Source: a bacterium
GTDB lineage: Bacteria > Vulcanimicrobiota > Vulcanimicrobiia > Vulcanimicrobiales > Vulcanimicrobiaceae
NCBI GenBank assembly: GCA_021794205.1
Contig: JAJYRH010000003.1
Coordinates: forward strand, 1 to 64,000
Direction of reading: 5' to 3'
Length of the DNA: 64,000 nucleotides
Positions 1 to 8,749 of this stretch are shown here, piece by piece (the first letter of the stretch is position 1; every line of letters starts with the position of its first letter). The notes under the pieces are model-generated. The model did no database searches, was not told the DNA's origin, and worked only from the letters and a program-made list of their open reading frames with translations. The translations under genes were made by a program, and so were the position numbers.

Positions 1-89
1 CCCTGGAACCCCTCTCGGTCGGCGGTGCTTTGTTAACCAACCGATTCGAGAGGAGGCTCCGCTTTTTTGCTTGGGGGGTCAAAAGCCCG

Positions 90-1706
90 ATGCCGGAAAG
101 GGGTCAAATCCAGGGTGCCGTTCCCAGCCTCCTGACAGATCCACTGGGGGAGGCGCCTGTGGCGGGGCCGGGCTACCAAAAGGTTTCCGCACAAAGCTTT
201 CTTGATGCGGCGCATAGTGGAGCGAGCATCATATTTTTTATGGGGCATGGCAGTACTGGCGACGTCGCATTTTCAGATGCTTGCTCGAATTCAGCGCCAG
301 CGAACTATTCGTATTGGGGGGTTGGATCGTCGGACGGTACCACACCGAGTAATACATTTGGGGTGCCGATTCTGGGAACGTCGTTGAAATGGTTGGTCTT
401 CGCGAGTTCCGATAGCGCAGCGCCTGACTCGAATCTAGACCCGAGCGATAGTTCGACGAATTATCAGGCCCCGATAGGTGCCTGGGAAAAATTCTTTGGA
501 TCGGGGTCTGCATCTTCAACCCTTCGAGCTATCTTCGGATATTGGCAGGCCCCAGGGAACTGCCCGTCGCAGTCGTCCGTAGATCGAAACTGTGACGTAA
601 CCGCAGGTCCAAACGTTCAGGCTGTGGAGACGTTCGTGTCGCAGATCATGCCAAATTCCGGGTTTAATAGCAATCCGGCTGGCGCACAGACGATGCACGA
701 TGCCTGGCAACAGGCCAACCAAAGTGCGGGCCTCGGGAGTGCCTGGTCGGAGATTTATGACTGTAACACGCTAAACGATCATTTTTCCGCGCAGAACTCA
801 AGTGTTGGAAACCAACCGCTCGCGCAGAATATTTGCTTCAGTAGCCCGTACACCGATTCGTTCGGCCTGGCAACCGTTACGGTTCCGAGAACAACTTTTT
901 CCCTCGAACCGCAGACGCTGGTGGCACGCCCCGTCGATGTTCCTGCGCTCGTCCAACGTGCCGAACAATACCTGCCGAGCGGCAGCGTATCATATCAGGA
1001 TAACGGCTCAGTCCGCCGCTACACGAGCAACACCGGCGTCGTCGTCGCGGACTACTACGCGCTTTCGGGTGGAGTCGTTCTCGAAGCACACGCCCATCAA
1101 AACCCTATCGAGTTCACGCAGCAGGACGCCATTTCTGCGGCGACTGCTTTCCTAACTCAAAGCACCGGAGTCCCATCTGATGCAGCTTTGACGAGCATCG
1201 TCCCGGTGTACGACTCCAACGAGGCGGCCCTAAGCCGAACCCTGGTTGGGTACCAACTGACCTGGACACACGATAACGCGAACGTGATCGGCGGCGATGC
1301 AATTCATGTCGACGTTGACGATGTCCACACGGTGACGATGAGGTGTCTGCAGTATAAGACTATCATTACGCCGTATCATCCCATTGTTTATTGTGTCTCG
1401 TGGCAACGAACGGTCACTGACGCACCTGGCATCTCGTACGCCTATTACCTCTGGCGTGAGCCGGCTGGCCGAAAGCCCCTCAGCTATGCGGGCCGCTCCA
1501 CTGGGTCAGCTTCGATCGACGCCTTCACCGCCTCCCTTTCATTGCCAAACCCCAATGGGGTGGTATCGTACAAGAGCGGCTATTGGACCGCCGGATTATC
1601 AAGTAACGACAACGTCGAGCATCCTGCCTGGCTTTTCACGTATCGAAACGGAGAGGTGATTGCGATCGATGCCTTCTCAGGAGTGCTTCTCGGTGCGAGC
1701 GACTGA
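90..1706 (+). CDS. DUF6345-like exoprotein, 5'-truncated copy
   Basis: From residue motif TDPLGEAP onward this protein follows the product of 5867-7858 along its whole length. Shared blocks include a GHG motif after a hydrophobic strand, LKW..ASSD.APDSN, LFGYWQ.PGNC, a repeated SVRRYTS block and a C-terminal WLFT...VIA.DAFSG. The second copy has about 130 residues before TDPLGE, including a lipoprotein signal. Here that part is replaced by about 15 unrelated residues after the ATG at 90 (a TTG at 30 is also in frame), so no export signal is visible. The GHG strand and overall layout resemble DUF6345 (caspase-like fold suspected); function unknown. The stop overlaps the next start as TGATG. 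Probably a 5'-truncated paralogue. Confidence 0.6.
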   Translation: MPERGQIQGAVPSLLTDPLGEAPVAGPGYQKVSAQSFLDAAHSGASIIFFMGHGSTGDVAFSDACSNSAPANYSYWGVGSSDGTTPSNTFGVPILGTSLKWLVFASSDSAAPDSNLDPSDSSTNYQAPIGAWEKFFGSGSASSTLRAIFGYWQAPGNCPSQSSVDRNCDVTAGPNVQAVETFVSQIMPNSGFNSNPAGAQTMHDAWQQANQSAGLGSAWSEIYDCNTLNDHFSAQNSSVGNQPLAQNICFSSPYTDSFGLATVTVPRTTFSLEPQTLVARPVDVPALVQRAEQYLPSGSVSYQDNGSVRRYTSNTGVVVADYYALSGGVVLEAHAHQNPIEFTQQDAISAATAFLTQSTGVPSDAALTSIVPVYDSNEAALSRTLVGYQLTWTHDNANVIGGDAIHVDVDDVHTVTMRCLQYKTIITPYHPIVYCVSWQRTVTDAPGISYAYYLWREPAGRKPLSYAGRSTGSASIDAFTASLSLPNPNGVVSYKSGYWTAGLSSNDNVEHPAWLFTYRNGEVIAIDAFSGVLLGASD

Positions 1707-2437
1707 TGCATGATCGTCTGAAGGTGCGCGGGTCGCGAAGCGCAGCATTTTGTATCGCGTGGCGCCGGGGAGTGCAGTTGATAGCCGTACTCGGTCTTTC
1801 ATTCGTCGGTGCCTGCACCGGCTCGTACCGTCAACCGAGGCGCCCCGCCGTGACGGCAACGAAAGCCTTCAATACGGGGCCGATCGCAAAAGCGCTCAAT
1901 CAACATTTGGCGAAGACGCCGGTCGTTATGTACTTCGGCTCTCCCGAACTCTTTCAGTCCTCGTTAGGGCCTCTTCGATCGTTCCTCGATGCGGGAGTGC
2001 TTCGAACGGAACCAATACCTGGTTTGTCAACAGATAATGTTACAGTTCGGCTCGGGCCCCTCGGCCGGACTCTTGCAAGGAAGGACCACTGGACGCGGCG
2101 TACGGCCGCAAACCGCGCACCCTGGTACGCAACCGTTGGCTGGCTGAGGCAGCCTAAGCTTCTTGCCGTTCGCGTGCCAAAGTGGCCGGGCAGGCTTCGC
2201 GGGTGCGTGCACGCACAATTCGTGGCGACCTTCGTTCTAACGAAAGCAGGCATTGACCTGCGGCCTTACGCCGGTAATTACTCCCCCATGGGCTTCGGGT
2301 TTTGGCCATCGAGCGCGTTCCTGTCGCGCCCCCATTACGATTTTACGTTGGACTTCGGCGACGCGGGGAAAAACGTAACAGGGCACATCCTTTTTTGTAA
2401 GGCTCGCGGTACGTGGGTCGCCCTGCCCGAGTCATAG
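1706..2437 (+). CDS. Putative lipoprotein, cassette copy 1
   Basis: A 243-residue protein with a basic N-terminus, a hydrophobic stretch and a lipobox-like LSFVGAC near residue 37, so a predicted lipoprotein. The start overlaps the upstream stop (TGATG), the same arrangement as 7857-7860 in copy 2, which indicates translational coupling. Similarity to its counterpart is weak outside the signal: both have KTP[VI]..F as the first block of the mature part and a late Cys. No catalytic motif or known family is recognised. Its place between the large exoprotein and the secretin suggests an envelope partner; that is inference. Confidence 0.6.
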   Translation: MHDRLKVRGSRSAAFCIAWRRGVQLIAVLGLSFVGACTGSYRQPRRPAVTATKAFNTGPIAKALNQHLAKTPVVMYFGSPELFQSSLGPLRSFLDAGVLRTEPIPGLSTDNVTVRLGPLGRTLARKDHWTRRTAANRAPWYATVGWLRQPKLLAVRVPKWPGRLRGCVHAQFVATFVLTKAGIDLRPYAGNYSPMGFGFWPSSAFLSRPHYDFTLDFGDAGKNVTGHILFCKARGTWVALPES

Positions 2438-2457
2438 CGTGAGTCGATGGCCCAATC

Positions 2458-3960
2458 TTGGGACGAAAAACGATCGTCGGTGAACCCCGATTGCTAGCGG
2501 CGCACTCACGGCCGAAGGCGCGAGCATTCTTTGGGCTGCTCTCCGCGGCGATTGTTGTCATCTACCCCGGCTACGTCGAAGCGCTGCCCGGCTACATTCT
2601 CACCCACGTCGCGTTGCACGAGAAAAAGACGGGTGCCGTCGTGACGGCGCGCTTCTCCGGCGGGTTGCCGCCCTATAACGTCGTAAATACCTCGCCAACC
2701 TCGTACGCGGTGCTCTTCGCGCGCAGCACGACGCGCGCCTCGGGCGTGCAGATTCCAGCCGGCGGTAAACTCGTTACGCGGCTTGCATTGAAGCGCGAGA
2801 ACGGAAACCTCACGCTGGAGCTTTCAACCTCCGCGCCCACCGAGATTCACCTGGCGCCGACGCTCTCGGCGCTCACGATCGATCTTGCGCCCGCAACTCC
2901 GGCAAGCAACGCCGGCACGAGTCTCGCTGCCGATCCAAGTGCGTCGCTCTCGACGATCACGCAGGTCGTGCCGCTGAAGTACGCAAGCGTCGATGAGATC
3001 GCGGCGCTCTTTTCGCCCTCGCCGATTCGAGCCGGGCGCTCGTTCCAGACGACTTCGATCCTCTCGCAGGCCCCGCTGAGCGGCGGTGGCTACGGCGGAG
3101 GCTCCTTCGGCGGTACGCTTCCGGGCGGCTCGCTCTCGCTGAACATGCGCAACCAACTCGGCAGCGAACGCATCTCCGACAACGTCGCGATCGACCGCAG
3201 GCTCAACGCCGTCATCGTGACCGGCTCCCCGGAGCAGGTCGCGCCGATCGTCGCAGAGATACACGCCGTTGACCGTCCCGACGCGCGCCAGACCAGCGTG
3301 CAGCTCGACGCGAAGATCTTCGAACTCACCGCCAGCGGCGCGCGCCAAGTCGGCATCAACTTCGCCCAGAACGGCCCGTTCGCTACGGCAACGCTGCTCT
3401 CGCAGACGCTCCAGAAGCCACAGTTGGCGGCGACCTTTCAAGCGCAACTCTTCGCGTTGATCCAGCAAGGGAAGGGAACCCTCGTCTCTGCACCGCGCCT
3501 GCGAACGCTCAGCGGAACCGAGGCCTCGATTCTTACCGGCGATGCGCTCCCGGTCGTGACGACGATCACCTACCCCGGCAATCCGCCGACCGTGCAGGAG
3601 CAGTTGCAGTATGTCAACGTCGGCGTGCATCTCCAGGTACGCCCGTATGTCTCGCGCACCGGCTACGTCACCTCGGTGGTGCTCGCGGAGGTCTCCAACG
3701 TCACCGGGTTCATCCAAGGCAACATCCCGCAGATCAGCCAGCGGCAGGCGATTGCGACCGTGCGCGTACGCAACGGCGAACCCTTCATCATCGGTGGCCT
3801 GCTTCAGAACAATGATATCGCCTCGATTGCGCGCGTGCCGATCCTTTCACGCATTCCACTGCTCGGCGATCTTTTCAAACTTGCGAGCACAACGCACGAA
3901 GTGACGAACCTTTACGTCGTGATTACGCCGCACATCATCAAATCGTCGATCTCGCCGTGA
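2458..3960 (+). CDS. Secretin with AMIN-like N-terminus
   Basis: A 500-residue outer-membrane pore protein of the PilQ/GspD secretin superfamily. A TTG start gives a basic N-terminus and signal peptide (about residues 20-43). An AMIN-like beta domain follows (about 44-140), then a Gly/Ser-rich linker, a ring domain ending NAVIVTGSPEQV..I..EI..VD, and the secretin domain. That domain has VQLDAKIFEL, SAPRLRTLSG..A.ILTG, VGVHLQVRPY and a C-terminal IGGLLQ...VP.L..IPLLGDLFK. It lies 20 nt behind the lipoprotein gene and overlaps the esterase gene as GTGA. No pilus or type II secretion ATPase genes are nearby, so this is an orphan secretin. It is the intact copy; 8750-10202 carries a frameshift. 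Confidence 0.85.
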   Translation: MGRKTIVGEPRLLAAHSRPKARAFFGLLSAAIVVIYPGYVEALPGYILTHVALHEKKTGAVVTARFSGGLPPYNVVNTSPTSYAVLFARSTTRASGVQIPAGGKLVTRLALKRENGNLTLELSTSAPTEIHLAPTLSALTIDLAPATPASNAGTSLAADPSASLSTITQVVPLKYASVDEIAALFSPSPIRAGRSFQTTSILSQAPLSGGGYGGGSFGGTLPGGSLSLNMRNQLGSERISDNVAIDRRLNAVIVTGSPEQVAPIVAEIHAVDRPDARQTSVQLDAKIFELTASGARQVGINFAQNGPFATATLLSQTLQKPQLAATFQAQLFALIQQGKGTLVSAPRLRTLSGTEASILTGDALPVVTTITYPGNPPTVQEQLQYVNVGVHLQVRPYVSRTGYVTSVVLAEVSNVTGFIQGNIPQISQRQAIATVRVRNGEPFIIGGLLQNNDIASIARVPILSRIPLLGDLFKLASTTHEVTNLYVVITPHIIKSSISP

Positions 3961-4595
3961 GAGCAAGCAGAAGAGCGTCCCTTGCCGCAACACTCGGCTG
4001 CGCGATTGCGAATATCATCGGCGGAACCGCGAACGCGGCGCAGGCGAGAGAACCGATCGTGGTCTTCATGGGTGCCAGTGAAACGGCCGGCTACGGCTTG
4101 CCGAGAAAAGACCTGTCCTTTCCGTCGATCGTAGCGCGAAGATGCGGCATAATTGCGCGTGTGAGCGCCACTCCCAATGTCCCGACGCTACTGCGCAATC
4201 TCTCCGTTACGAGCTCGACGACGGCGACTGTCCTGACGCTATCGTTTATCGATGCGTACGTCCCCGCTCCGGTAGGCGCTCTCCGACGGTGGCTACGTCG
4301 CTACACGAACGCCGCCCCGACACTCGTGCTCACAACGCCGCTGGTTAGCGCCTTCGGTACGCGCGCACCGACGCTCCTCAGCATGCAGCGCCAACTCTAC
4401 CGCCGAGTCGCATCCGCAGCCAAAACCCTTCATGCCACGCTGCTACCGATAGGAATGCCGGCGCACCCCGCGCGCTATCTGCAGCGCGACGGCATCCATC
4501 CCAATGCGCGCGGCGCGCGCATCATTGCGCACCTGGTTATCCCATGGCTGCGAAGCAAGGGTCTGTGCGACCGTATACGAGCTGCCGGCTCGTAG
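3957..4595 (+). CDS. Secreted SGNH/GDSL-like esterase, copy 1
   Basis: A 212-residue protein with an N-terminal signal sequence (alanine-rich to about residue 29). GASETAGYG carries the likely nucleophilic Ser of SGNH block I, and DGIHPNARG supplies the block V Asp and His. A Thr/Leu-rich VLTLSFIDAYVP strand precedes an Asn/Thr region in the middle. The GTG start overlaps the secretin stop by four bases. Family knowledge predicts an exported ester hydrolase or acyltransferase; the substrate is unknown. Copy 2 at 10202 is about 60 percent identical by eye. The end converges on the M91-like gene with a 30-nt gap. Confidence 0.7.
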   Translation: MRASRRASLAATLGCAIANIIGGTANAAQAREPIVVFMGASETAGYGLPRKDLSFPSIVARRCGIIARVSATPNVPTLLRNLSVTSSTTATVLTLSFIDAYVPAPVGALRRWLRRYTNAAPTLVLTTPLVSAFGTRAPTLLSMQRQLYRRVASAAKTLHATLLPIGMPAHPARYLQRDGIHPNARGARIIAHLVIPWLRSKGLCDRIRAAGS

Positions 4596-4625
4596 CCGGA
4601 GCCGAGTGTCGCGCCTCTGCACCCT

Positions 4626-5114
4626 TCACCGCTCCGTCGGCGAACTTACGCGAAAGCAGGTACCGTCGTGATTGCGGCGCGTCGCTTCACCGAGCGTTCG
4701 CGCGGCGTGCGTTTCCGAGCCGCGAATGACGCGCTCTTCCTCCGCGGTATCGTACCGGCCGGCGCAGCGCGCGGCGAGTTGGAGTTCGCGTGCGGGGCGT
4801 TCGACGGCATGGTCGATCTCGTGCCCTAAACCGAGCGCCGGCGATTGCGTTCCGCCGCTCGTCGTGCGTAGCGCGCTGGTGGGATCCCACCAAATCGTAT
4901 CGTCGTTCGGATCGAAGCGATCGTTATTGCGCGTATCGGCGCACAATGTAAAATCTCTGCTCGCCGATCCTTCGAGCCGCGCGAACAACCCGCGCTCGAC
5001 GGCGTCGGCGCTTAAATAGCGCTTCGCCGCCTCGTAGCTGCGATTGAGGCTGCGCTCGACCGAGAGACTCCCATGCCGAACGAAGGGCTGCGACGAGGAA
5101 GAAAGAGCGATCAT
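4626..5114 (-). CDS. M91 (NleD-like) zinc metallopeptidase
   Basis: A 162-residue protein read from an ATG at 5114. The centre reads IWWDP, then SPALGLGHEIDHAVE, a complete HExxH zinc motif. The C-terminal part has EEERVI..SE...AR.LGE..R..H, resembling the distal Glu/Arg block of peptidase family M91, whose type member is the effector NleD. No signal peptide is obvious. The gene points toward the esterase gene and shares its first 36 codons plus upstream DNA with a broken copy at 10876-10984. A role as a secreted effector or toxin linked to the secretin cassette is inference. Confidence rests on HExxH plus the C-terminal block. Confidence 0.65.
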   Translation of the reverse strand: MIALSSSSQPFVRHGSLSVERSLNRSYEAAKRYLSADAVERGLFARLEGSASRDFTLCADTRNNDRFDPNDDTIWWDPTSALRTTSGGTQSPALGLGHEIDHAVERPARELQLAARCAGRYDTAEEERVIRGSETHAARTLGEATRRNHDGTCFRVSSPTER

Positions 5115-5158
5115 CGTGCGATTCGTTCACGCGAAATCGCGATCCGTCAAGTCTTGAC
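5006..5158. repeat. 153-bp direct repeat, copy A (M91 5' end)
   Basis: These bases match 10876-11028 without gaps at an offset of 5870, with five mismatches counted by eye (about 97 percent). The block covers the first 36 codons of the metallopeptidase gene and its upstream DNA. It stops exactly after a GTCAAGTCTTGAC palindrome. Surrounding cassette genes are far less similar, so this block has its own, more recent history or is under strong selection. Confidence 0.85.
5146..5158. promoter_or_regulatory. Palindrome upstream of M91 gene
   Basis: GTCAAGTCTTGAC is a perfect inverted repeat with 6-bp arms and a 1-nt centre, 32 nt upstream of the metallopeptidase start. It is kept in the second copy at 11016-11028. 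On the minus strand it also contains TTGACG, a plausible -35 box, but no good -10 box follows. It could be an operator; no regulator gene is adjacent. Confidence 0.4.
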
Positions 5159-5331
5159 GCCGGCGTAAGAAGCGCTTCGAACCGGTGGGAGCGTTTGTGC
5201 GTGCGATGCTGCCAGCGAAGCGCGAATCGGAATGTATCCTCAGCGAAGATTATCCCGCAGCCTTTTCTGCGGCATTAGGGGGCGATGGGGCACAAAGTAA
5301 AAATATTTGTGAAGTTTTCGCAGGTGATTCA

Positions 5332-5345
5332 GGGGGGGGGGGGGG
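5332..5345 (+). repeat. 14-nt poly-G run
   Basis: An uninterrupted run of 14 G residues between the two cassette copies, 43 nt before a possible TTG start at 5389. Such tracts are prone to slippage, so the length may vary between cells or be an assembly error. It lies inside a longer open frame that begins at 5185; in that frame it encodes Gly residues. Confidence 0.9.
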
Positions 5346-5388
5346 ACACCGACCGCCTACTACCCTCACCCCAGCGCAGAGGCCTACG

Positions 5389-5850
5389 TTGTGTTTCACG
5401 AAAGCCATTCTTATCGCCGTAGCGCTTTTTTTCGTGCGCGATACCGCCCTCGCGAATACCGTATCATCGGTTCGAGTGCTCCCCAACCGGATTACGCCGG
5501 CGTTCCTCGTGAGCGATGCGCTCCATCGAACATTCCGGCAAGAGCAGAGCGAGAACGGCCAGCGAAAACCTACGAATATCTCTTCTGGGGCGCGACCAAC
5601 GGTAGCGCATGCACGGCTCCGACGGCCCGTTCTTATTTCAAGAGGGGCCGCCACGTTTACCGCGCCGCGCGGACCGGTAGCAGCGTTCGATGTCGTCGTT
5701 CTGGCGTGCGCGCTGATTCACGGTGTGGCGATAACGTCACTGTATTCGTACGTGTATAACCGGAGAACCGGCGCGCTGCTTCAGCAGAGCTTCGCACCCG
5801 CTAGCGCCGCCGTAGCGCGCGCTCACAACTTCCCCGTAAATCCATTTTAA
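5389..5850 (+). CDS. Hypothetical secreted protein (weak)
   Basis: An open frame whose best start is a TTG at 5389, giving 153 residues. The N-terminus looks like a signal peptide: Lys, a run of Ile/Val/Ala/Leu/Phe, and a cleavage-like ALAN at about residue 22. The rest is basic, low in recognisable structure and matches no known family. The same frame stays open back to 5185 across the poly-G run, where the translation looks non-coding. It may be a decayed gene; 5115-5388 otherwise holds nothing recognisable beyond the palindrome and the G run. Confidence 0.3.
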   Translation: MCFTKAILIAVALFFVRDTALANTVSSVRVLPNRITPAFLVSDALHRTFRQEQSENGQRKPTNISSGARPTVAHARLRRPVLISRGAATFTAPRGPVAAFDVVVLACALIHGVAITSLYSYVYNRRTGALLQQSFAPASAAVARAHNFPVNPF

Positions 5851-5866
5851 AAAAGGGCGCAAAAAC

Positions 5867-7858
5867 ATGGCAAATAATGATACCCCCGTAGGGGTGGAAT
5901 CACCGACGGTGAAGCCCTATGCCGGTTGCAGCCGGCCTCGGTGGCCGCGTATCCGGCCGTTCACGGTACCCGGTGCCCGAGGGAGGGTGCGTTCGCTTCG
6001 CAACACCAGACCCGCGGCGCTCATCCCGGTCGTTTTTGGCGCCGCTTTGTTGGCGATGACAGGGTGCAATGGCCTTATGTCGAGCATCTCGGGGATACCA
6101 ATCGCCCCGAGTGGTCCGGTTGTTAGCTCGTTCGCGGCGTTCGGCGTTGACAACTATCCGTATCCGTTCTCCCAGAATCCGTCCCTAACAAACCAGAGCC
6201 AGCTCGCGATTAATGCCTCGCTGCAGCTTCGCCAAGACGGATGGACCGATGTTAACGGCCAGGCCATAACCGATCCCCTAGGCGAGTCGCCAACGGCGGG
6301 CCCGGGTAACCAAAACGTCTCGGTGCAAAGTATTCAAAGCGCCGTGAACGCGGGTGCCAGCCTCATTGTGTTTGCCGGCCATGGAGATCCCGGAGACATC
6401 GAGTTTTCCGGGGACGGCGGTTCGTTCAATAACGACTATCAGTTCTGGGGTGAAGGAAGCGGAATTCAAAGCGGCAACTATTACACGCGTGCGAACACCG
6501 ATAGCACCGGCGGCTCTCTCGCCGGGCACAATCTTAAGTGGATGGTGTTATCGAGCTCGGACACGGTAGCCCCTGACTCGAACATGGATCCTACCGATAA
6601 CGACGCGAACTTTCAGGTGGCTGTCGGAGCCTGGTCGAATTTCTTTTATTCCGGATTTCCCTCAGCGACCCTCAGATCGCTATTCGGCTACTGGCAGTCC
6701 CCTGGAAATTGTGCGCAGAGCGCGTTCGACGGCACACAGCGCGATTGCGATGTCAGCGTGGGACCGGACGCAACGGCGATGGCGGGGTTCCTCTCGCAGA
6801 TTTGGCCCTATCCTTACAATCCTACCGGCTCCCCGACGATGAATAGTGCTTGGGAGCAGGCAAACCAAACAGCAGGCCTTGGGGATGTGTGGTCGATCGT
6901 GCAGGACTGCAACGCCGACAACGACATTTTCTCTAGCCAAAACAACTCGGTTGGTAACCCCTCGCTTTCGGGGCAAATGTGCTTCGCAAGCCCCTTTACG
7001 ATCCTTAATAGTGGCTTGCTCCCGCAATCGGTGGGAAGCAACTCGTTCACCCTTGAGCCTCAGTCTTTGCAAGCGCGACCCGTTAATGTCCCGTCGCTCG
7101 TACAGAGCGCTGAAACATATCTTCCGGTGGGCCCTCTGACGGAGGTCGATAACGGTTCGGTGCGCCGATACACCAGTCAAACTGGGTTAACGGTGGTGGA
7201 CTATTACGCGAAATCCGGGGGCGCCGTATTCAATGGCTACAGGAGGGACAACTCGGTGCAATTTACGCAAGCGGATGCAGTAAACGCAGCGGTTCAATAC
7301 GTTCAGCAGACATCGGGAATGCCTGCGGACGCGGCGCTCTCTTCGATCGTTCCCGTCTATATGGCGAATGCGGCTGCTAAGAGCCGCGTCCTCATTGGCT
7401 ATCAGTTGACGTGGACGCACGATAACGCAAATATCTCAGGCGGCGATGCCGTCATCGTCGACGTCGATGACGTGCATACGGTGAGAACGATTTGCACGAA
7501 GCACGAAGTCATTTATATCGGAGGCATTCGGCCGCACGTAATTTGTGTCGCCTCGCAAACAACCGTTTCGGACACCCCTGGAATATCCTATTCGTATTAC
7601 CTCTGGCGCGAACCGGTAGGGCGCCGTCCAATGAGTTATGCCGGGAGATCGACCGGGACGGCCTCGGTCGATGCCCATACGGCATCGCTCTCGCTTCCGC
7701 ATCCGAAGAGCGTTGTCGCGTACACTGCAAGCTACTGGACGGGCGACATTACGAGCTCCGACAACATCGAGCATCCGGCGTGGCTCTTCACGACGCAAAC
7801 CGGTGCCGTGATAGCGGTCGACGCATTTTCCGGAAAAATCCTCGAGCAACGCGATTGA
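5867..7858 (+). CDS. DUF6345-like lipoprotein exoprotein, full length
   Basis: A 663-residue protein. A hydrophobic segment ending LLAMTGC (Cys at about residue 67) is a lipobox, so the mature protein should be lipid-anchored. The body has SLIVFAGHGDPGDIEFS (about 155-170), LKWMVLSSSD..APDSN, LFGYWQSPGNC, a second SVRRYTS region and a C-terminal strand-rich domain ending VIAVDAFSG. The GHG strand recalls caspase-like DUF6345 proteins; no catalytic Cys is assigned. The ATG at 5867 gives a long 60-residue pre-sequence, so a later start near the hydrophobic segment is possible. The stop overlaps the next gene (TGATG). This is the complete paralogue of 90-1706. Confidence 0.7.
   Translation: MANNDTPVGVESPTVKPYAGCSRPRWPRIRPFTVPGARGRVRSLRNTRPAALIPVVFGAALLAMTGCNGLMSSISGIPIAPSGPVVSSFAAFGVDNYPYPFSQNPSLTNQSQLAINASLQLRQDGWTDVNGQAITDPLGESPTAGPGNQNVSVQSIQSAVNAGASLIVFAGHGDPGDIEFSGDGGSFNNDYQFWGEGSGIQSGNYYTRANTDSTGGSLAGHNLKWMVLSSSDTVAPDSNMDPTDNDANFQVAVGAWSNFFYSGFPSATLRSLFGYWQSPGNCAQSAFDGTQRDCDVSVGPDATAMAGFLSQIWPYPYNPTGSPTMNSAWEQANQTAGLGDVWSIVQDCNADNDIFSSQNNSVGNPSLSGQMCFASPFTILNSGLLPQSVGSNSFTLEPQSLQARPVNVPSLVQSAETYLPVGPLTEVDNGSVRRYTSQTGLTVVDYYAKSGGAVFNGYRRDNSVQFTQADAVNAAVQYVQQTSGMPADAALSSIVPVYMANAAAKSRVLIGYQLTWTHDNANISGGDAVIVDVDDVHTVRTICTKHEVIYIGGIRPHVICVASQTTVSDTPGISYSYYLWREPVGRRPMSYAGRSTGTASVDAHTASLSLPHPKSVVAYTASYWTGDITSSDNIEHPAWLFTTQTGAVIAVDAFSGKILEQRD
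5883..5936 (+). other. Three adjacent perfect hairpins at a 5' end
   Basis: Three inverted repeats follow each other just inside the start at 5867: CCCC-GTA-GGGG, TCACC-GAC-GGTGA and GCCGG-TTGCAG-CCGGC. They would block or pace initiation if transcribed. They may also mean that the true coding start lies downstream and this is a structured leader. No named riboswitch class is recognised. Confidence 0.4.
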
Positions 7859-8640
7859 TGCGCCCGATAACGGACCAGGCAGCTCGAAATAGGGGCCTAC
7901 AACGCGACCGTAAGACGCGGGTGGTGATCGCCGCCGCCATCGTCGGAATCGTATCGGCAGTAGGCTGTAATGGTCCTTCGAAGCCCGGCAGGGGAAGCCT
8001 GCATTCCGTCGCCGCTTCGTTCGCAATCAATGCCTCAACTAATGCAAAGGTACTGCAATCGCTTCGATCCTATATCGATAAGACGCCGATATATTTTTCG
8101 ATCGTAAGAAGGGAGCAAATATTTAAGACATCGATCATCGATACGAACTTATTGAAACATCACGTCGTTTCGTTATCGCATCTTAAAAAGCAGAACGGGC
8201 AGGACGATTTTCTTGAGATGAGCATAACCCCGGGCGGCATGGCGTTGCTTCACCGCCTCCATGCGCAACGATATCGAATGAACGGGGGACTCTCATATGT
8301 CATAGTGATAGGGAAGCGAGTATTTGATAAAGAACTCAACGTGCAAAATCTTTCGCCGCTCCCCAAGACACTGCCCGGAAACACTGTTCGTTGCGTGAAA
8401 GTGATCTTCACGTCGACGCTTATTCTTAATCAATCAGGGCGACAGGTGATGGCGGTGGCCTCAGCCGCCGATCGCCTCGCCGTTGGGTTGCCGCCGGTAA
8501 ACCACCTTATGACGGGCGGCATCGAACGAGGTCCTACGTTTTCAGAAGCTGGTAAGCGCGTCATTGAGAGCCTCTTGGTGTGTGAAGCGGCGAACGGAAA
8601 GTGGCAAGTCGATTTCCCAATCTGCCGTTTGTGCAAATAG
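7858..8640 (+). CDS. Putative lipoprotein, cassette copy 2
   Basis: A 260-residue protein; the ATG at 7858 overlaps the upstream TGA, matching copy 1. A hydrophobic segment ending VSAVGC (about residue 37) is a lipobox. The mature part contains KTPIYFSIV and a late Cys pair near the C-terminus but no catalytic motif. The frame is open further upstream (to 7492) only as a shadow of the preceding gene. Its base composition is slightly more A/T-rich than the housekeeping genes. Positional counterpart of 1706-2437 with low identity; function unknown. Confidence 0.6.
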   Translation: MRPITDQAARNRGLQRDRKTRVVIAAAIVGIVSAVGCNGPSKPGRGSLHSVAASFAINASTNAKVLQSLRSYIDKTPIYFSIVRREQIFKTSIIDTNLLKHHVVSLSHLKKQNGQDDFLEMSITPGGMALLHRLHAQRYRMNGGLSYVIVIGKRVFDKELNVQNLSPLPKTLPGNTVRCVKVIFTSTLILNQSGRQVMAVASAADRLAVGLPPVNHLMTGGIERGPTFSEAGKRVIESLLVCEAANGKWQVDFPICRLCK

Positions 8641-8749
8641 CCGCCCGTCAATCCGGATCCGAACCAAGCGATACGAATAAACCGTCGCGCTCGCCGCGTC
8701 GTTGGAAAGCGCACCATCGGAAGATCCTCAATATGCTCCAAATAGATTC

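Noticed and set aside
2824-3717. 297-residue open frame on the minus strand inside the secretin
   Set aside because: Highly Arg/Asp/Glu-rich shadow of a GC-rich gene; a similar shadow occurs at 9015-9878. No start context or domain.
5250-5654. 134-residue minus-strand gene
   Set aside because: Translation contains poly-Pro from the G run and no recognisable domain.
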